DNA from: Shinisaurus crocodilurus
Taxonomy: Eukaryota; Chordata; Lepidosauria; Squamata; Shinisauridae
NCBI GenBank assembly: GCA_021292165.1
Contig: CM037888.1
Span: forward strand, 28,633,140-28,697,139
DNA length: 64,000 bases
Direction: 5' to 3'
Below, piece after piece: positions 43,811 through 54,069 of this stretch (its first letter is position 1; each line of letters starts with the position of its first letter). The translations under genes and the position numbers were made by a program. The notes under the pieces were generated by a model that was not told where the DNA came from, did no database searches, and saw only the letters and a program-made list of their open reading frames with translations.

Positions 43811-44804
43811 ACCTGTTTACCGGGAAGTAAGTCCCATTGAATTCAGTGGGATCGCAGGGTTGCCACCACTTCTTTCAGGCTTGGCTTCTGTCTTTTAACC
43901 ATCAGAAATGTGAATTGTTACAACTCCCCCCCCCCCCCCGTGGAGATGCAGAAAGGATGGGAGGATGTTTGACCTGCTGCATTTGTGCCTGTTGTAATAA
44001 TAACGACATCGCTCCATTCCCAAAGAAAGCCGTCATCTCTTTTGAGCGAGAAGATTGGGGAGCAGGGGCCGCTTCCGGCTCTTCAACCAGGTGCAGAGTC
44101 TGACTGGGCTCGCTGTGGCCCCACGCGCGCCAGTCGGGCTTGCAGTCTTGAATTGGCTTAATCAGGGAGGAATATTATTCTAACTCAGGTTTTCCAACCT
44201 GGTCGCCCAGGTTTTGGTACAGACGTAGCATAGGATGCTTAATAGGAGACAGATATACTATGTGCTCCACCTAGGTCCCCAGAGTTTTTGCTACATCAGA
44301 TGAGCTAATTAGGAGCATTATTAAGTGTTTAACTGAGATGTTTTTCCTACAACTCCCACAAAAGCTAATCAGAGCATATATACAACTCAGTGTTTCAACC
44401 TGGGTCCCAAGTTGGCACAACTCCCGCATGGAGGGAGCGATTAACGGAGGCAATTGGCTTTCACTCAGGTCTCCACTTGGATGTTTTGCCTACAAAACAA
44501 GGCCAAAAACACTGGGGGACCAAGGTGAGAAACGGTATTGTCTTTAAAACCCACCAAATGTTTGCTTCTGGATCTCTTCTAGTCTAGCTAAAGTGCCTTC
44601 TCATAGGATGCCTCCAGATGGATTGGATTCTAGATCCACACAGCTTCCCACAGTGAGGACACAGGTAACCTGTGTGGATCTAGAATTGGCCTCCACAGTC
44701 ACTTACGGACCCATCGCTAGAGTCTACACAATCTTCTTTAGAATTTCCTCCTTTTATCCCAGAAGACAATCTTACTCGGTCACGAGTGATCGCCTGATGA
44801 TGAT

Positions 44805-44832
44805 GAGAGATAGAGATAGAGATAGAGATATA
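44805..44832 (+). repeat. (AGATAG)n microsatellite
   Basis: Four AGATAG units. Confidence 0.85.
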
Positions 44833-44879
44833 TAACATTGAGATGGCCTTCTCTTCTATCCATCATAGCTGAAGCATTT

Positions 44880-44955
44880 TAGCTCAGCCAGGAATGATGG
44901 GAGTTGTAATCCAATCCATCTGGAGGGCATCCGGTTGGAGAAGGCAGCTTTAGCT
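44880..44955. repeat. Family C hAT-like MITE fragment
   Basis: GATGGGAGTTGTAATCCAATCC and GGAGGGCATCCGGTTGGAGAAGGC (landmarks) match one arm of a common reptilian hAT MITE, also seen at 48842-48960 and 55336-55430. Confidence 0.55.
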
Positions 44956-46464
44956 CGTGCCTCCACACACCTCAGCTCAGCATGCACACGGGCTGCTGAA
45001 GAGAGAGGGGGGATGTCTCTCTTTGTAATGCTAGGACTTGTGGTCAGGCAGTTGACTCACAGGAGACTCGGGACAGACAAAAGGAAGCCTTTACTCACAC
45101 AGCGCATCTGAAGAGCGGGATCGGGCCGCCGCCGCTTGGGGTGGGGGGGAGTCCGGAGCGAGCCTCCAGCCGACTCCAGGCTCGGCCCCACCACTAGTCA
45201 CAGCACAGGGCACACTCTAGACTTGGTTTTTTCAGCCGAGCATGGAGATGGTGATCTGAAGGGGGGGGACTTTGAATCGGTCCCCTTGTCATGGTCAGAT
45301 CACTACCTGCTGAGATTTAGACTAACAGCAGTTTTTCCCCTCTGCAAGGGTGGGGAACCTATTAAGATGGTCCGCCCCCAGAGGCTGATGGATCTGAGTA
45401 GTTTCCAGAGGGCCCTTGGGGGTTTCCGGCTGATATGGCTGGCGGTCCTGTCGAATCTCTGGTTGATCTCTGGAATAGAGAGATGGCCGATTGCTCCTGA
45501 GCGCCCTCTCTGTAGTAGAGCTTGTACAGCTCCGTGGTATACCCCAGAGCTGAGAGTGATGAAACAAAACAGGAGACGGCTTGAGTGCAGGTGGAGGAAA
45601 ACTCCTAGTGGATACAATCAAGCCCTGGTACATGCCTATTAAACCAGGTATATCTAGAGGCAGTGAAGGGTGGCAAAGAGACAACATTTCACTGCCTCTA
45701 TCCAATCATCTCTTTGTCACCCAGCAGAGCTCTTTAGGGTCATCCGAGGCCTGTTATACGCTGGCCCCAGGGACATCATCGACCCATGATCTGATGCCCG
45801 CTGCAATATATTTGCTAGGCACTTCCAGGAAAAAATCTCTTGCATCCGCAGGGACTTAGACTCCAATGTTATAGCAGTAGAATCAGGGGAAGTGCCCAGA
45901 GCACAGCCTGGTCTGGTTATTTTGGATGAGTTTCAGTTGGTACAGCTCGAGGATGTTGACAAGGTGCTTGGATGGGTTCGTGCAACCACGTCTGTTCTGG
46001 ATCCTTGCCCCTCTTGGCTTATAAAAACTAGCAGGGAGGGAACGGACAGCTGGGCCAGAGAGGTGATCAATGCCTCCTTGCGAGAGGGAGTGGTCCCATG
46101 CCACCTGAAACAGGCGGTGGTGAGACCACTCCTGAAGAAACCCTCTCTGGACCCGGAAGATCTTAACAACTTTAGGCCGGTGGCGAATGTTCCTTTCCTG
46201 GGCAAGGTCCTTGAGCGGGTGGTAGCCAACCAGCTCCAGGTGCTCTTGGATGAGACTGATTATCTGGATCCATTTCAGTCGGGGTTCAGGCCTGGTTTTG
46301 GCACAGAAACAGCTTTGGTCGCTCTGTATGATGACCTATGTTGGGAGAGAGACAGGGGGAGTGCGACCCTGTTGATACTCCTGGATCTCTCGGCGGCTTT
46401 CAATACCATCAACCATGGTATCCTTCTGGGGAGGCTGTCTGAGTTGGGGGTGGGGGGGCTCTTC

Positions 46465-46742
46465 TTTTTTTTTCTTTTTTCTTTTTTTTTTAAACAAACA
46501 CGTGCTCCCATCACCTTGGGACCAATATGATAAACAACTACTACTTTTCTATACCATTGTATCCTAAATTCCAAAAATACATCAGATCTTGACATGGTGT
46601 AGTCCGACAAACCTCTAAATCAATACCAATAATTTCCGATATTTCTTCAAAAATCATTTCCCAAAAATCCAGTATGCTTTTACAACTCCACCACATATGA
46701 GCATACATACCCAACTCCTGCCAACCTCTCCAACACATTGGA
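46465..46742 (-). mobile_element. 5'-truncated L1 insertion inside the L2
   Basis: Poly(A) appears as the T-rich run 46465-46491 on the plus strand. Upstream on the minus strand, a frame (46730-46541) encodes CWRGWQELGMYAHMWWSCKS and ILDFWEMIFEEISEIIGID, the C-terminal Cys region of L1 ORF2. Imperfect direct repeats GGGGGTGGGGGGGCTCTTC (46446-46464) and GGGGGTGGGGAGCTCTTC (46745-46762) mark the target duplication and restore the L2 reading (GVGG / GVGSSSLQWFRSYLDGR). Confidence 0.88.
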
Positions 46743-47926
46743 GAAGGGGGTGGGGAGCTCTTCATTGCAGTGGTTCCGCTCCTACTTGGATGGCCGGCTC
46801 CAGAGGGTGGTGCTTGGGGAATGTTGCTTGGCCCCATGGACTCTCCAGTATGGGGTTCCTCAGGGGTCGGTCTTATCCCCCATGCTATTTAATATCTACA
46901 TGAAACCACTGAGTGGGGTGTGTTGCCATCAGTACGCTGATGACACGCAGCTCTATTTCTCCTTTTCATCTTCAGCAGGTGAGGCTGTGGATGTGCTGAA
47001 CTGGTGCCTGGTTGCGACAATGGACTGGATGAGGGCTAACAAACTGAGGCTCAATCCAGACAAGACTGAGATGCTGTTAGTGGGTGGTTCCTTTGACCAG
47101 ATGGAGGGTGTTCAACCTGTTCTGGATGGGGTTGCACTCCCCTTGAAGGAGCAGGTTCATAGCTTGGGGGTGCTCCTGGAGCCATCTTTGTCACTTGGCA
47201 AGGAGTGCCTTCTACCAGCTCCGGCTGGTGGCCCAGCTACGCCCCTATCTGGACAGGGATAGCCTGGTCTCAGTAATCTACGCTCTGGTAATCTCTAAAC
47301 TAGACTACTGCAATGCACTCTACATGGGGCTGCCTTTGAAGACTGTTCGGAAGCTGCAGCTTGTGCAAAATGCGGCAGCCAGCCAGGCTTATTGCGGGGA
47401 CCGGAAGGTCCGAGCACATTACACCAGTTCTGGCCCGTTTGCACTGGCTGCCAATATACTTCCGAGCCAAATTCAAGGTGCTGGTTCTAACCTATAAAGC
47501 CCTACACGGCTTAGGACCCCAATACCTGACGGAATGTCTCTCCCAACCGCAATCTACCCGGACACTGCGATCAACATCTGGGGCCCTCCTCCGACTGCCA
47601 CCTCCAAGAGAGGCTGAGTTAGTGGCAACAAGGAGGAGGGGCTTCTCAGTGGTAGCACCTGCCTGGCGCCAACCTTACTACATCTTTTTGGCGCCAGGTT
47701 AAGACTTCCCTCTATGCCAAGGCATTCAACTCAAATAGCACATGAGGGGGCGGGCGGGGTGGAATTGTCACCTGTAGGCTTAGTTTTATTAACTTTTGTG
47801 TTGTCGTTTTAAACTGTGCTTTTAAATTTGGTTTTTAATCTTTTTAACTATATTGTATGTTTTATTGTTGTTTTTTATGTATAAATTGTGAACCGCCCAG
47901 AGAGCTTCGGCTGTGGGGCCGTATAG

Positions 47927-47950
47927 AAATGAAATGAAATGAAATGAAAT
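47927..47950 (+). repeat. (GAAAT)n L2 tail
   Basis: Five GAAAT units forming the 3' terminus of the L2. Confidence 0.9.
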
Positions 47951-48377
47951 GCTGGCTCTCAGTGATAGGAACCGCAGTGTGTTCTATGGCTTCTTAGATG
48001 GAATAAGCAGTTCTGGGGAACACCAAGCAAGAAACAGAAACCTAAAGCAGAGGCCATTTTAAATACGATCATAAGAGTTGCACATTTCAAGTAGAGTTCC
48101 TTGGTTGCACTGTCCTGTATCTTGTCCACACCATTCATAATGTTTGTGACATCTATAAATACACTTGCTGTATTTGAACTGACTTGCTGTAGTTAAAAGC
48201 ACTGGAGCTTTGCTAGAAGAAAATGGTGGCAACCCTAAAGCAGTATATTGAGATAGGAACCATTGGTTTGAATCCCTGCAGGGTCCTTCTCACTTGGTAG
48301 CCTAGTGAGCACATCCCAGGCTCAGGTTCCCATCATCACCAAAAGATACATGTTCACTTGCTTATTTTCAGACTCTA
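47951..48377. other. No recognised feature
   Basis: Mixed single-copy-like sequence with no gene or repeat that I can support. Confidence 0.3.
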
Positions 48378-48450
48378 GGGGTGCAACCCTATGTACCTTT
48401 AGAGAGAAAAAAAAGTCCTACAACACAGCATTTCCCAACCAGGCCAAGCT
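48378..48450. mobile_element. Family B MITE, left end fragment
   Basis: GGGGTGCAACCCTATGTACC then TTTAGAGAGAAAAAAAAGTCCTACAAC matches family B left arm. No right arm. Confidence 0.6.
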
Positions 48451-48611
48451 TTTGACTTTTGCCTGCTCCCTTCCTACATTTGGGCACAGACTGTGTTGCT
48501 GTTGGACTGTCCAGCCTCACTCGCCTAAAGACCACCAGCTCTGGCAAGGAACAAGGCTGCACCCCATCAGTCAAATGTTCCTGACCAACCGAAATCTAAC
48601 TGGACCTTTAA

Positions 48612-48735
48612 AGGTACAATCCTATGTATGTTTAGACAGGGGAAAAAAGGCCTACAACTCCCAGCTGTGCTGACTGGGGCACGCTGAGAGTTGTTGCCCC
48701 TTTTTTTGTGTCTAAACATGCATAGAATTGCACCC
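48612..48735. mobile_element. Family B Harbinger-type MITE, TAA duplication
   Basis: 124 bp, AGGTACAATCCTATGTATG to CATGCATAGAATTGCACCC, with TAA on both sides (48609-48611, 48736-48738). Contains GGCCTACAACTCCCAGC on one arm. Confidence 0.92.
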
Positions 48736-48841
48736 TAAATCACCTCCCTCTAACCTCCCCTTACTCCTGAGTAGCCTTGCCACCTTCAGTGGGAATGACA
48801 AAGACTATATCGTTGTTGTATTTTCGAGACCCAGTTTTATG

Positions 48842-48965
48842 GCAGCCTTCCCCAACCTGGTGCCCTGCAGATGCTTTGGACTACAACCCCCATCATCCTT
48901 GAGCACTGAGGCTGCAGCTGATGCAGGTTGTAGCACAAAACATCTGCAAGACACCCAGTTGTGGA
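48842..48965. repeat. Family C hAT-like MITE, degenerate
   Basis: GCAGCCTTCCCCAACCTGGTG start and GACTACAACCCCCATCATCC inner part match the family C consensus implied by 44880-44955 and 55336-55430. The right side is eroded. Confidence 0.6.
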
Positions 48966-49600
48966 TGGAGGGTGCTTTTTGGTTGCAATACGAAAAGGTT
49001 GCAATATGAATTTGTCTGCAGGCTCCAAAGGGTGCAGGCAAGGCTTTCCCTGGCAATCCTTAATCCCTTTTAATAAGATGACCTTTGGGGGTTTATTCTT
49101 TTGCTGTTTTAACGAGCCTGCCCATGAGGGTTGATTGGCTTATTTGTACAGTGCTCTCGGGCTGAAATTTTTACCGTGATCAAGTTGTTAAGTTAAGAAC
49201 GTTTGCCTTGAGGTGATTGTCTCTTCTGGTCTTCAGCGCTGTTGTGCTCTGCTGCTGTTCCTTCCCCAAGAAGGGATTAAGGCAACATCTCTCGGTGTTC
49301 CTGGTGCTCTCTCACCCCGTCCCACCCCTTTCCATTTTACTGAGATGGTTACTTTGGCAGGAGTCAGGCATGAGCAAATGGAATCGTAGCCTGGAGAATA
49401 TGGGCTTCTCTGTACATTTGAGAGCGTGAGGAGAGAGGGAGAGCGTGTGACTCATGAAACCATTTTGACGGGAGCTAACATGCCAAAGGCACTTTGCCAG
49501 AACCCTCCTCTGCCCTCCCCTAAGTTCCTAAAGTGGCAAACGGGCCGCCGTGGTCTTTTCCCCTTTACCATACAAATGGCTAGAGGAGGCTGGGGGCTCC

Positions 49601-49758
49601 GATGTCAGGGAGGCAGTGTAGCCAGTCCAGATTTCACCCCAAACTTTAAAGGGGCTCTCCGTGGTGCTGAACCCTACCCCCAAAATAGGTTCGGCACCAT
49701 GGATAGCTCAGTAAAAGTTCACAATAAAATCCGGAGTGGCTACACAGCCCCACTGTTT
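49601..49758. mobile_element. Family D2 palindromic MITE
   Basis: Arms GTAGCCAGTCCAGATTTCAC / AATCCGGAGTGGCTACACAG-like, with inner CCGTGGTGCTGAACCC / GGTTCGGCACCATGGATAGC around CCCCAAAATAGG. Collinear with 42492-42682. Confidence 0.75.
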
Positions 49759-49774
49759 TCTGTACAGCCAAGGG

Positions 49775-49855
49775 TAGAATCATAGAATTGTAGAGTTGGA
49801 AGGGGCCTATAAGGCCATCGAGTCCAACCCCCTGCTCAGCTCAATGCAGGAGAAC
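49775..49855 (-). mobile_element. CR1-type 3' tail fragment
   Basis: Minus strand gives TGAGCAGGGGGTTGGACTCG then GCCTTATAGGCCCC and an ATTCTATGATTCTA end. It starts at the same tail position (GTTCTCCTGCAnTGAGC) as the element at 50077-50159, but no 5S head follows. Confidence 0.8.
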
Positions 49856-50076
49856 TGCCTTGCACTGGCACTGGCCCTCCTCATGAGGAATCATTTACTC
49901 ATGAGGACCCTTCTTCTGCCCTGCCTCTTGTGTTCTCTGGGGCTTGTGGGTTGCTCAGCTTCTGTCTCAGAAACAGAGTCCCCCTCCCCTTGCAGGCATG
50001 GACTGTGGCCATCTCCCCAAAAGGCCCAGACTCTTCCTGGCCTTCTGGCATGGACCGCTTCTTGTTGTTGCTTGTC

Positions 50077-50245
50077 TAGAATCATAGAATCGTAGAGTTG
50101 GAAGGGGCCTATAAGGCCATCGAGTCCAACCCCCTGCTCAGCTCAGTGCAGGAGAACAGATGTGGGCAGCCCAGGCAGTCACCCATCCGAGCACTGACCC
50201 GGCTCATACCTGCTTCGCTTCAGCATGTGGCCTGCATTATGTGCT
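50077..50245 (-). mobile_element. 5S rRNA-headed SINE with CR1 tail, copy 5 (divergent)
   Basis: The minus strand head (50245-50170) is TGCAGGCCACATGCTGAAGC, GAAGCAGGTATGAGCCGGGT, GTGCTCGGATGGGTGACTGC, a mutated 5S with the control region still recognisable. The tail (50159-50077) is GCACTGAGCTGAGCAGGGGG ... CTTATAGGCCCC...TCTATGATTCTA. The head-tail junction differs slightly from copies 1-4, suggesting a subfamily. Confidence 0.7.
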
Positions 50246-50264
50246 CTCGACGCCAGAACCTCTT

Positions 50265-50578
50265 TCGGCCCGAGGGACAAATTCCATTTCGGAGATGCTC
50301 TCAGGGGTCACGTTCCAGTGGTGGGCAGGGCCAAAGCCAAAGAAGGTGTGGCCAAAATACCCCAAGTGCCAGCATATTTTAGTTTAAAGCTCTTACTGGC
50401 AGTAACTGAGCCTTTAGAGAGGCATTTCAACCTCATAGACTGGGGGGGGGGGGGAACCACCAAACAGTTGGCAGTCAGGGGAAAGGGGAAGGGGTGTGGC
50501 CAGGAGAAGGGGTGTGGCCACCTCAGTAACCCTGTAGGGGCAGATTGGGACCCCAGGAGGGCTGTATTTGGCCTACAA
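50265..50578. mobile_element. hAT-like MITE related to 40972-41650, uninterrupted
   Basis: Serves as the empty-site reference for the L2 insertion at 41133: CCAGCATATTTTAGTTTAAAGCTC reads straight through here (landmark about 50370). It contains a tandem GGGGTGTGGCCA pair at 50500-50520 and a G-run at 50444-50455. Confidence 0.65.
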
Positions 50579-50588
50579 GCCTCTACAG

Positions 50589-50711
50589 CAGGGCTCTCCT
50601 ACCTTGGGTCCCCAGATGTTGCTGGCCTATAGATCCCAGCATGGCTAATGGCAAGGGATTCTGGGAGCTGTAGTCCAGCAACATCTGGGGACCCAAGGTT
50701 GGAGAGCCCTG
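50589..50711. mobile_element. Family A hAT-type MITE, perfect TSD
   Basis: 123 bp, CAGGGCTCTCCTACCTTGG to CCAAGGTTGGAGAGCCCTG, flanked by CTCTACAG on both sides (50581-50588, 50712-50719). The central arm pair is shortened and one motif altered. Confidence 0.95.
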
Positions 50712-51004
50712 CTCTACAGGAATACTGAAGCAGGTGGTGCTTCCAGATGAGGCTTTTATTACACAATCACCCTTCTTCATCGATGGAATTTTACAGGAGG
50801 TCCAGATGACATCTTCCTTTTGTAACCCTTTCAGTTCCCCACTGCTTCTTGTATGTTTTTTTTTCTTTCTGCAAAAAGTCCATGAAGGAAGAAAAGAAGG
50901 AATAGCTGCACAGTTTGGTAGGCTGTTGACTGGTGCAGGTTATCATGATCACATCCTTGCAGGAAAAATGGTGGGGTATAAATATAATAAATAAATAAAT
51001 AAAT

Positions 51005-51415
51005 ACTGAAAGATCTGCAGTGGTCACCCGTTGTTTTCCAAGCTCAGTTCAAAGTGTTGGTTTTTACCTTTAAAGTTCTAAATGGCTTAGGGGCTGGCTA
51101 TCTGAGGGACCACCGAGCCCTTTCAAAGACACCCTCACTTGCAGAGGCCCGCTTGTCAGGCATGCAGGAAAGGGTTTTGCCTGGTGTTGCTCCCAAATTC
51201 TGGAACAAGCTCCCTTTGGAGTTGTGGCTGGTCCTCACTCTCTCTGCATTCAGGAAGGAGGTCAAGACATATCTTTTTGACCTGGCCTTTTAAATTGTTG
51301 TTATGGCTTTTTAAGGTTGTTTGTAATTTTAACTATGTTTTTATCTGATTACAGTTTTTCTTTTCTGAAACCTTTGTAAGCCATCTTGGTCAGCTCAGAA
51401 AGGCGATATAAATTA
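51005..51415 (+). pseudogene. L2-type LINE C-terminus and 3' end
   Basis: Frame 51054-51290 encodes VFTFKVLNGLGAGYLRDH, VAPKFWNKLPLEL and FRKEVKTYLFDLAF, the L2-clade ORF2 end. The 3' UTR contains GTAAGCCATCTTGGTCAGC and GGCGATATAAATT. An (AAAT)n tail of another element (50972-51004) abuts its 5' side. Confidence 0.85.
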
Positions 51416-51429
51416 GGGACGTACGAATT

Positions 51430-52560
51430 TTGTTAAATCCATTCCATCTGTGTTTTGTAGGCATCTTTCATCAGGCATCTTTTATTCCATAGTCCACTCA
51501 TTGATGAAATCAGATTTTTATTTTTAATTTTACGAATGTACAAGAATTTCATTCCACGTGCACACTGGTACTTATGCGCATTAGTGCAAGTGCGAATTTG
51601 CGCAAATCCCAGCGAAAAGTACACAAATGGTCCACAAGCCTGCAGAATATGTGAGACTGGGAAAAAGCTGGTCCACTGAAGAATCTGCAGATTCATAGAA
51701 ATCCAAACTCATTTGAATCGATTGAAGATTTTTTTATTATTATTATTTATCCAACATTCCTAATGGAAATACAATCAATCAATCAATCAATGCCTTTCAC
51801 TTAGTAGTGCTGGAGCTCTCCAACTGGAAGCATCCATAGTTTAGACTCTGTATAGTAAGGATAGACAAACTGGAGGCTCAGCAGGTCCTTGCTCCCAAGG
51901 GAACCCACTCTTGGGCAAAAAATTTGGCACAGGGTCAAAAATCCCCCAGTCTTCAACAACCCCTGAACATTTACTAGACATAATATTGGAACAAGAAAGG
52001 CTGAACATGTTGCCATGGATAATGGCGGCTCTGTCTTCCTGCCTTCAAGTCTCTGAGAAGTTAATCTCTCAGATGATAGGATAGGCTCGGATAGCGTTTA
52101 AGGAGGAGAGTTCATCCCCACACCAGAATCCAACAAAGAGAAACCATTGGATGTTCCCAAGGTAGAGAAAGCTGGTTCCTTGTGTGACACTGGTCCATTA
52201 GTCATGTCAAACTAAATCAGCAAGAGCTGGCAGTGGTAGTGAGTACTTCCTTGTCTAACGTATGAATGGACGGGGCAAACCAGATTGGCTGAAAAAGGTG
52301 ACCTAGCCATGGTGACATTTGCCAACAGCTCAAGTCACTGCTCTCATTTTGTGCTGTCTGCTGCACAAGACTGGCAACGCTTGTGGTGTTTTCACCCAAG
52401 AGGAAATTGGACAATTTTGGCTCTAACTTGAAAGAGGAATTCAGGTCAACCAGGCACGCTTGATGACTTGGAATCAGAGCTGAATATCATGACTGGTTCC
52501 TGGTCAGTTAGAAACTAGCCCAAAACCTCTGTAGATGGTTTTCTTTAATGCACAATAGCT
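51430..52560. other. Low-repeat tract with an AT-rich MITE-like start
   Basis: 51430-51720 has paired GTACGAATTTTG and AATCTGCAGATTC-like words typical of reptilian non-autonomous elements. The remainder has no recognised feature or supported gene. Confidence 0.3.
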
Positions 52561-52575
52561 CTGATAATAATCTTA

Positions 52576-52708
52576 GGGTGCAATCCTATGCCTGTTTAGA
52601 CAGAGAAGAGGCCAACAACTCCCAGCTTTCCACAGCCAGCCAGGATGGCTGGGGCATGCTGGGAGCTGTAGGCCTTTTCTCTGTCTAAACCTGCATAGGA
52701 TTATACCA
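52576..52708. mobile_element. Family B Harbinger-type MITE, TTA duplication
   Basis: 133 bp, GGGTGCAATCCTATGCCTG to CTGCATAGGATTATACCA, flanked by TTA on both sides (52573-52575, 52709-52711). Contains both arms of the CAACTCCCAGC / GCATGCTGGGAGCTG palindrome. Confidence 0.95.
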
Positions 52709-52788
52709 TTAGTCAATTAATTCTATGAATTTTAGTCAGTTAAGTATGAGTATGAGAAAAAAACTATTGCTCTACAGAAAAATGCTTA

Positions 52789-52892
52789 GAGCGCAATCCT
52801 ATGCAAGTTTAGACAGAAAAAAGGCCTACAACTACCAGCATGCTGGGAGTTGTAGGCCTTTTTTCTGTCTAAACTTGCATAGGACTGCACCT
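52789..52892. mobile_element. Family B Harbinger-type MITE, TTA duplication
   Basis: 104 bp, GAGCGCAATCCTATGCAAG to TTGCATAGGACTGCACCT, flanked by TTA on both sides (52786-52788, 52893-52895). Shortest full-ended copy: the palindrome centre is reduced to CAGCATGCTGG. Confidence 0.95.
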
Positions 52893-52999
52893 TTAGATTC
52901 TTTGTTTTCATTTTTTAGATGATGCATCTGTGTGTTGCATTCCCTTTTCTCACTCACACAGGAGAGAATGCCCCTATTAAGATGTTGCATGCCAGCTCC

Positions 53000-53640
53000 A
53001 GGTTTAATAAGTACCGGTACTTGTATTTTTTTAAATAAAATCTAAAAAAATAAAATATGCTGACCATCAGGGACACTTCCTTAGTGGATCAAAATGTTTT
53101 ACATAATTCATCTAACAGATCAATCAATGAAATACTCAGAATGAATGAATAACAGTGGTCCTTCCATAAGGAAATAGGGCATCTTGCTGTTGAGAAGACA
53201 ATGGTCAGCTTTGGACCATTGTGTCGATGCCTCTTCCATGGCTGTCAACTCTGTATCTCTTAGGTCATCCCCTTCACATCTCTAATTCGATGTGGAGAAA
53301 GGCAGCAGTTATTCTAGGATAAGCAGGGTTATCTTTAAGGCAGGGTTGACTAACTAATGGTCCACAGACATGATCCATCCTTTTACGTTGCCCCTGGTAT
53401 TTCTACCAAATTTTAATTGCACTACAATAAAAGGGTTGTCCACAGGGTAAGAAAAGAATCGTGGTTTCACATTATAAAGCTATTCCACATTCTGAAAAAA
53501 ACAAAGATCTGGGCTTAAAAGACCAATGAATTTATTATGGCTTCATTATTTTATAAATTCATTCATTCATTCATTTATAATAAATTTATTAATTTATAAT
53601 AAGCTTTCATGGCATAATGAACTATTTGACAGTTCAAGAA
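53000..53640. other. AT-rich tract, no supported gene
   Basis: Contains short ATTC and TTTATAA simple repeats near 53560-53600. No recognised mobile element. Confidence 0.3.
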
Positions 53641-53945
53641 TTATGGCTCTTGAGCAGAGTTGGACAAATCTGTCAGATTAACTTTCTCCCACATTCATTT
53701 TTTTTAATATAATAATAATATTAAGTTCTTTCCATCCTGTTTGAGAAGAAGTTTGTGAATTTTGGTAATCATCATCATCATCATCATCCAAACAACATTC
53801 ACAAACACCTGCACCGGTCCATTTTAATAGGTGCAACTATTCCCAGCATGGAGAGGACCACGATGTACCTGCCTGCCATGTCACTGCTAAAGATGAGGAG
53901 CCTGTCAGAAACAAACAAACAAAAGGTGGCAGCCCTGGTTCAGCA
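53640..53945. repeat. Low-copy repeats Q, reverse orientation, with (CAT)n
   Basis: Matches the reverse complement of parts of 28655-28985 in two blocks (53650-53760 and 53820-53940) around (CAT)6 at 53769-53787. The His-rich reading is an artefact of the array. Confidence 0.65.
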
Positions 53946-54069
53946 CCTCAAATATGGTTGGATACACAGAGGTCCAAAGCCAGGATTTCTGGAAAAGAGA
54001 GAAGGCGTCTACACCCTGGGTCTCTTGTGTTACCAATGAAGATCTGAGACGAAGCTTTCAGTAGGTCTG

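Larger units (their letters stand above)
45180..47950 (+). pseudogene. L2-type LINE ORF2, long degenerate copy split by an L1 fragment
   Basis: Endonuclease C-terminus at 45195-45320 (HTLDLVFSAE, VPLSWSDHYLLRF with the SDH triad residue). RT at 45892-46461 (RPLLKKPSLDPEDLNNFRPV, FQSGFRPGFGTETALV, LILLDLSAAFNTINH with the first catalytic D), resuming at 46738 ([30 protein letters not shown] with catalytic DD, LRLNPDKTEMLLVG). Thumb and C-terminus at 47195-47700 (LDYCNALYMGLP, LHWLPIYFRAKFKVL). 3' end AACCGCCCAGAGAGCTTCGG and (TGAAA)n at 47927-47950. Several frameshifts between 45640 and 45890 and at about 47200-47400 disable it. Confidence 0.95.

Noticed and set aside
44070..44100. Exon end reading EDWGAGAASGSSTRCRV
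   Set aside because: No homologous family recognised and no donor site in frame; treated as chance.
45136..47702. Active LINE or cellular reverse transcriptase gene
   Set aside because: Catalytic motifs are visible, but multiple frameshifts and the L1 insertion break the frame.
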